A stretch of DNA of 32,609 bases from Streptomyces solicavernae (lineage in GTDB: Bacteria > Actinomycetota > Actinomycetes > Streptomycetales > Streptomycetaceae): positions 1-32,609 of the forward strand of contig NZ_JASCIR010000046.1 in NCBI RefSeq assembly GCF_029968095.1, written 5' to 3'. Shown here one piece after another: positions 29,940 to 32,609 of this stretch. The position numbers and the translations under genes are program-made. Every line of letters begins with the position of its first letter. Position 1 is the first letter of the stretch. Below the pieces are notes generated by a model. It was not told the origin of the DNA. It did no database searches and saw only the letters and a program-made list of their open reading frames with translations.

Positions 29940-29978
29940 GCAGACGTCACGTCCGACTGAGCAGCCGTCACGTCCGAC
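29937..29978 (+). repeat. 21-bp direct repeat beginning at the metK stop
   Basis: TGAGCAGACGTCACGTCCGAC (29937-29957) is repeated with one mismatch (29958-29978). Each copy begins with an in-frame TGA, so metK has a second stop seven codons after the first. The rest of the 64-base gap holds the AGGAG site of the next gene. Confidence 0.9.
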
Positions 29979-30003
29979 CACCACACGAAGTACAGGAGCT
30001 CAC

Positions 30004-30990
30004 GTGCGTATCGCGGTGACAGGATCCATCGCCACGGACCATCTCATGATCTTCCCGGGCAGGTTCGTGGACCAGCTGATCCCGGACCAACTCGCCCGTG
30101 TCTCACTCTCCTTCCTGGTCGATGGGCTGGAAGTGCGCCGGGGCGGCGTGGCGGCGAACATCGCGTTCGGCCTCGGCCGCCTCGGCCTCACCCCGCTCCT
30201 GATCGGCGCCGCGGGCACCGACTTCGCGGAGTACGAGGTCTGGCTCAAGGAACACGGCGTCGACACGAGCGCCGTGCGCATCTCCACCGAGCGGGCCACG
30301 GCACGCTTCCTGTGCATCACCGACGAGGACGCCAACCAGATCGCCGCGTTCTACACCGGCGCCATGGCCGAGGCCGGCGAGATCGACCTGGGCGACGTCT
30401 TCGGCTCCGACGGGTCCCGCCCCGACCTGGTCCTGATAGCCCCCGACGACCCCGAGGCCATGGTGCGCCACACCGAGCAGTGCCGGGACCTGGGCCTGCC
30501 GTTCGCCGCCGACCCGTCCCAGCAGCTGGCCCGCCTCGACGGCGCGCAGACACGGCAGCTGGCGGACGGCGCCCGCTGGCTGTTCACCAACGAGTACGAG
30601 TCCTCGCTGCTCCTGGAGCGAAGCGGCTGGTCCCGCGACGAGGTCCTCGCGCGCGTCGGCACCTGGATCACCACGCTGGGGAGCGCCGGGGTGCGGATCG
30701 AGCAGGCGGACCGCCCGCCGGTCACGGTCGACGCGGTCCCCGATGTGCGGGTGGCCGACCCGACGGGCGTCGGCGACGCGTTCCGCGCGGGCTTCTTCGC
30801 GGGCCTCGCCCAGGGACTGCCGGTGACCGCCGCGGCCCGCCTGGGCTGTGTCGTCGCGTCGACGGCGCTCGCCGCCGTCGGCTCGCAGTCCCACCACGCC
30901 GACGGCGGGACCCTGCTGGCGACCGCCGCACACGCCTACGGGCAGGCGGCCTCCGACGAGATCGCCCCGGCCCTGGCAGGTGTCCGATGA
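30004..30990 (+). CDS. PfkB-family kinase, probable adenosine kinase
   Basis: A 328-residue ribokinase/PfkB kinase. The start RIAVTGSIATDHLMIFPGRF is followed by the glycine motif RRGGVAANIAFGLGRLG (about residues 44-60) and the second PfkB signature DPTGVGDAFRAGFFAG near 251, containing the catalytic Asp. Some actinobacterial adenosine kinases belong to this family, and its place between metK and metF/ahcY makes adenosine the logical substrate: phosphorylating the adenosine released by AhcY pulls SAH hydrolysis forward. GTG start with AGGAG upstream. The stop overlaps the next gene (ATGA at 30987). The substrate is inferred from context. Confidence 0.88.
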   Translation: MRIAVTGSIATDHLMIFPGRFVDQLIPDQLARVSLSFLVDGLEVRRGGVAANIAFGLGRLGLTPLLIGAAGTDFAEYEVWLKEHGVDTSAVRISTERATARFLCITDEDANQIAAFYTGAMAEAGEIDLGDVFGSDGSRPDLVLIAPDDPEAMVRHTEQCRDLGLPFAADPSQQLARLDGAQTRQLADGARWLFTNEYESSLLLERSGWSRDEVLARVGTWITTLGSAGVRIEQADRPPVTVDAVPDVRVADPTGVGDAFRAGFFAGLAQGLPVTAAARLGCVVASTALAAVGSQSHHADGGTLLATAAHAYGQAASDEIAPALAGVR

Positions 30991-31517
30991 CCGCCCGGGC
31001 GGCAGCCCTGCGGACCGCCCTCGCCTCCCGTGTGGTGGTGGCCGACGGGGCGATGGGCACGATGCTCCAGGCGCAGGACCCGGCGAACTCCGCGGCCCTC
31101 GGCGAGTACGACATCCCGGAGCGGGCCTTCGAGCTGTCCGAGTCGGGCGCGCGCATCGCCCGCGAGGTCGCCGACGAGTTCACCGGGTCCACCGGGCGGC
31201 AGCGCTGGGAGCGCCCCGACGAGGGCCCGGTCCGCTCCGACGTGTGCGTCGACTACCCGGTCCCGGAGCCGCCGTTCCGGGGCACCCGCGTCGTCAAGGG
31301 CATCCAGCTCAAGGAGTACGCCTCCTGGCTCGACGAGGGCGCCCTGTTCGCCGCCGACTCGTACCGCGACTACCTCGAACTCCACGGCCTGTCCGTCCAG
31401 TTGGCCGAAGCGCTCGCCGAGTCCTGGCACGCGCGGGTGCGCGAGGAGCTGGACATCGACGCGATCGTCCTGCACCACCCGGAGGCGAGCTACTTCAACG
31501 CGGGAGGCCGCCGGTGA
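30987..31517 (+). CDS. Miniaturised MetH-like protein (internally deleted methionine synthase)
   Basis: A 176-residue frame reading as five ordered islands of cobalamin-dependent methionine synthase (normally about 1,150-1,200 residues). Residues 10-32 match the homocysteine-domain start (VVVADGAMGTMLQAQ). Residues 34-74 match a later part of that domain (LGEYDIPERAFELSESGARI). Residues 76-121 match the entry to the activation domain (RVVKGIQLKEYASWLDEGAL). Residues 122-155 match near its end (SYRDYLELHGLSVQLAEALA). Residues 156-173 match the extreme C-terminus (DAIVLHHPEASYFNA). Missing are the zinc cysteines, the folate domain, the B12 motif D-x-H-x-x-G and the SAM-binding R-x-x-x-G-Y. All four junctions keep frame, and both ends overlap neighbours (ATGA, GTGA). 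It cannot be a methionine synthase by itself; either a new small protein or a relic kept for translational coupling. Confidence 0.85.
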   Translation: MTARAAALRTALASRVVVADGAMGTMLQAQDPANSAALGEYDIPERAFELSESGARIAREVADEFTGSTGRQRWERPDEGPVRSDVCVDYPVPEPPFRGTRVVKGIQLKEYASWLDEGALFAADSYRDYLELHGLSVQLAEALAESWHARVREELDIDAIVLHHPEASYFNAGGRR

Positions 31518-32374
31518 CGACGTTCTCCTTCGAGTTCTTCCCGCCCAAGACGGCCGCGGGCGAGCAGACGCTGTGGCAGGCCATCCGCCGCATCGAGCCG
31601 CTGGCACCCGACTTCGTGTCCGTCACCTACGGCGCGGGCGGCTCCTCCCGGGACCGCACCATCGACATCACCCAACGCCTCGTGTCGGAGACGACGCTGC
31701 GGCCGGTCGCGCATCTGACCGCCGTCGGGCACTCGGTGGCCGAACTGCGCAACATCGTCGGGCAGTACGCGGACGCCGGAGTGCGCGACGTCCTGGTGCT
31801 GCGCGGCGACCCGCCCGGCGACCCCAAGGGCCCCTGGACCGCGCACCCCGACGGCTACGCGCACGCCTGCCAACTGGTGGAACTCGTACGCTCGTTGGGC
31901 GATTTCACCGTCGGCGTCGCGGCCTTCCCCGAGCGGCATCCGCGCTCACCGGACTGGGACAGCGACATCCGGCACTTCGTGGCGAAGTGCCGCGCCGGCG
32001 CGGACTACGCCATCACCCAGATGTTCTTCGACGTGGACGACTACCTGCGGCTGCGCGACCGGGTCGCCGCCGCCGGCTGTACGACCCCGATCATCCCGGA
32101 GATCATGCCGGCCACCGACGTCCGCCAGATCCGCCGCTTCGCCGAACTCTCCGACGCCGCCTTCCCCGAGGACCTGGCCCACCGTCTCGAAGCCGCCCGC
32201 GAGCGGCCCGACGACGCGTACCGGATCGGGGTCGAGCACGCCACCGCCATGGCGCACCGCCTGCTCGCCGAAGGCGCCCCCGGCCTGCACTACATCACCC
32301 TCAACCGGTCCACGGCCGCCCTGGACATCCACGGCAGCGTACGGAACAGCTCAAGGAGCCTCCATGCCAGCTGA
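31514..32374 (+). CDS. metF: 5,10-Methylenetetrahydrofolate reductase
   Basis: A complete 286-residue MTHFR of bacterial catalytic-domain length. The N-terminal TFSFEFFPPKT carries the catalytic Glu. PDFVSVTYGAGGSSRDRT, VLRGDPPGDPKG and QMFFDVDDYLRLRDRV mark the FAD- and folate-binding barrel, and HYITLNRSTAALDI is the normal C-terminus. It makes methyl-THF, the methyl donor for methionine regeneration. GTG start overlapping the mini-metH stop. The ahcY start lies inside its last codons (32364), so pfkB, mini-metH, metF and ahcY are tightly coupled. The methyl-THF would be used by a chromosomal methionine synthase, as the local MetH-like protein lacks active sites. Confidence 0.95.
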   Translation: MTTFSFEFFPPKTAAGEQTLWQAIRRIEPLAPDFVSVTYGAGGSSRDRTIDITQRLVSETTLRPVAHLTAVGHSVAELRNIVGQYADAGVRDVLVLRGDPPGDPKGPWTAHPDGYAHACQLVELVRSLGDFTVGVAAFPERHPRSPDWDSDIRHFVAKCRAGADYAITQMFFDVDDYLRLRDRVAAAGCTTPIIPEIMPATDVRQIRRFAELSDAAFPEDLAHRLEAARERPDDAYRIGVEHATAMAHRLLAEGAPGLHYITLNRSTAALDIHGSVRNSSRSLHAS

Positions 32375-32609
32375 GTTCACCGCCTCCACCGACACCATCG
32401 ACTCCACGCACACCACCGACTTCACCGATTTCAAGGTCGCGGACCTGTCCCTGGCCGAGTTCGGCCGCAAGGAGATCACGCTCGCCGAGCACGAGATGCC
32501 CGGCCTGATGGCCATCCGCGCGGAGTACGCGGCCGCCCAGCCGCTGGCCGGCGCCCGGATCACCGGTTCTCTGCACATGACGGTGCAGACCGCCGTCCTG
32601 ATCGAGACT
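32364..32609 (+). CDS. ahcY: S-adenosylhomocysteine hydrolase, N-terminal part (runs off window)
   Basis: The first 82 residues of AhcY. After a Thr-rich leader (MPAEFTASTDTIDSTHTTDF) comes the family start DFKVADLSLAEFGRKEITLA, then E-H-E-M-P-G-L-M-A-I-R and GARITGSLHMTVQTAVLIET, the substrate-binding H-M-T/S-x-Q-T-A-V segment. The enzyme splits SAH to adenosine and homocysteine, relieving product inhibition of methyltransferases. AAGGAG precedes the ATG inside the metF end. The frame is open to the window edge; the NAD-binding domain is not visible. Confidence 0.96.
   Translation, partial: MPAEFTASTDTIDSTHTTDFTDFKVADLSLAEFGRKEITLAEHEMPGLMAIRAEYAAAQPLAGARITGSLHMTVQTAVLIET

Noticed and set aside
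30987..31517. A normal homocysteine S-methyltransferase (MmuM-like) gene.
   Set aside because: Only the first signature matches; zinc-ligand cysteines are absent and the second half matches the MetH activation domain and C-terminus.
1..32609. tRNA or rRNA genes, insertion sequences, integrase attachment sites, or an origin.
   Set aside because: I found no tRNA-like cloverleaf, transposase or integrase motifs, or DnaA-box clusters on reading through the window.

Overview
The window is high-GC actinomycete DNA, almost certainly Streptomyces. Reading frames are strongly GC-biased in the third codon position, GTG and TTG starts occur, and genes are densely coupled through ATGA/GTGA overlaps. It holds most of a type II (aromatic) polyketide cluster of the angucycline/angucyclinone type. 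The key evidence is the gene order: TcmI-type cyclase, KSalpha, KSbeta/CLF, ACP, ketoreductase, two-domain aromatase/cyclase, Sfp-type PPTase, a PgaE/UrdE-like flavoprotein hydroxylase, and a PgaM/UrdM-like hydroxylase fused to a short-chain reductase. No glycosyltransferase or deoxysugar gene is visible, so an O-methylated, highly oxidised aglycone is the likely product.

Layout. 1-160: C-terminal biotinyl domain of an acyl-CoA carboxylase alpha chain. 160-1576: a possible hydrolase relic and, on the minus strand, an OvmZ-like cysteine-rich HTH protein. 1938-5537: MFS exporter, TetR regulator and acyl-CoA carboxylase beta chain. 5537-5868: structured leader with a candidate promoter, a hairpin and five 18-bp repeats. 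5868-15117: core PKS operon, PPTase and the two early tailoring flavoenzymes. 15210-24701: tailoring block with four reductases of the SDR family counting the PgaM-type domain's paralogue, a DHA2-type exporter, one O-methyltransferase, three ABM-fold proteins (one fused to a SnoaL-like domain), a luciferase-like oxidoreductase, an FMN reductase and an acyl-CoA-dehydrogenase-fold monooxygenase. 24729-26566: divergent marR / FAD oxidoreductase pair sharing three copies of a 15-bp operator-like palindrome. 26846-28602: acyl-CoA carboxylase epsilon subunit, alpha/beta hydrolase and an unrecognised 91-aa protein. 28728-32609: activated-methyl-cycle cassette of metK, a PfkB (adenosine-kinase-like) gene, a drastically shrunken metH-like gene, metF and the start of ahcY.

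How it fits together. The carboxylase subunits would supply malonyl-CoA, the PPTase would activate the ACP, and the minimal PKS, ketoreductase and cyclases would make an angucyclinone. The flavoenzymes and ABM proteins would oxidise it and possibly cleave a C-C bond. The methyltransferase would methylate it, and the 3' cassette would regenerate SAM from SAH.

The most unusual item is the 176-aa metH-like gene at 30987-31517. It reads as five in-order islands of a B12-dependent methionine synthase joined in one intact frame, with every catalytic and cofactor site missing. A second unusual feature is the number of short tandem arrays, in at least eight places, several of them at stop codons, in promoter regions or in protein linkers.
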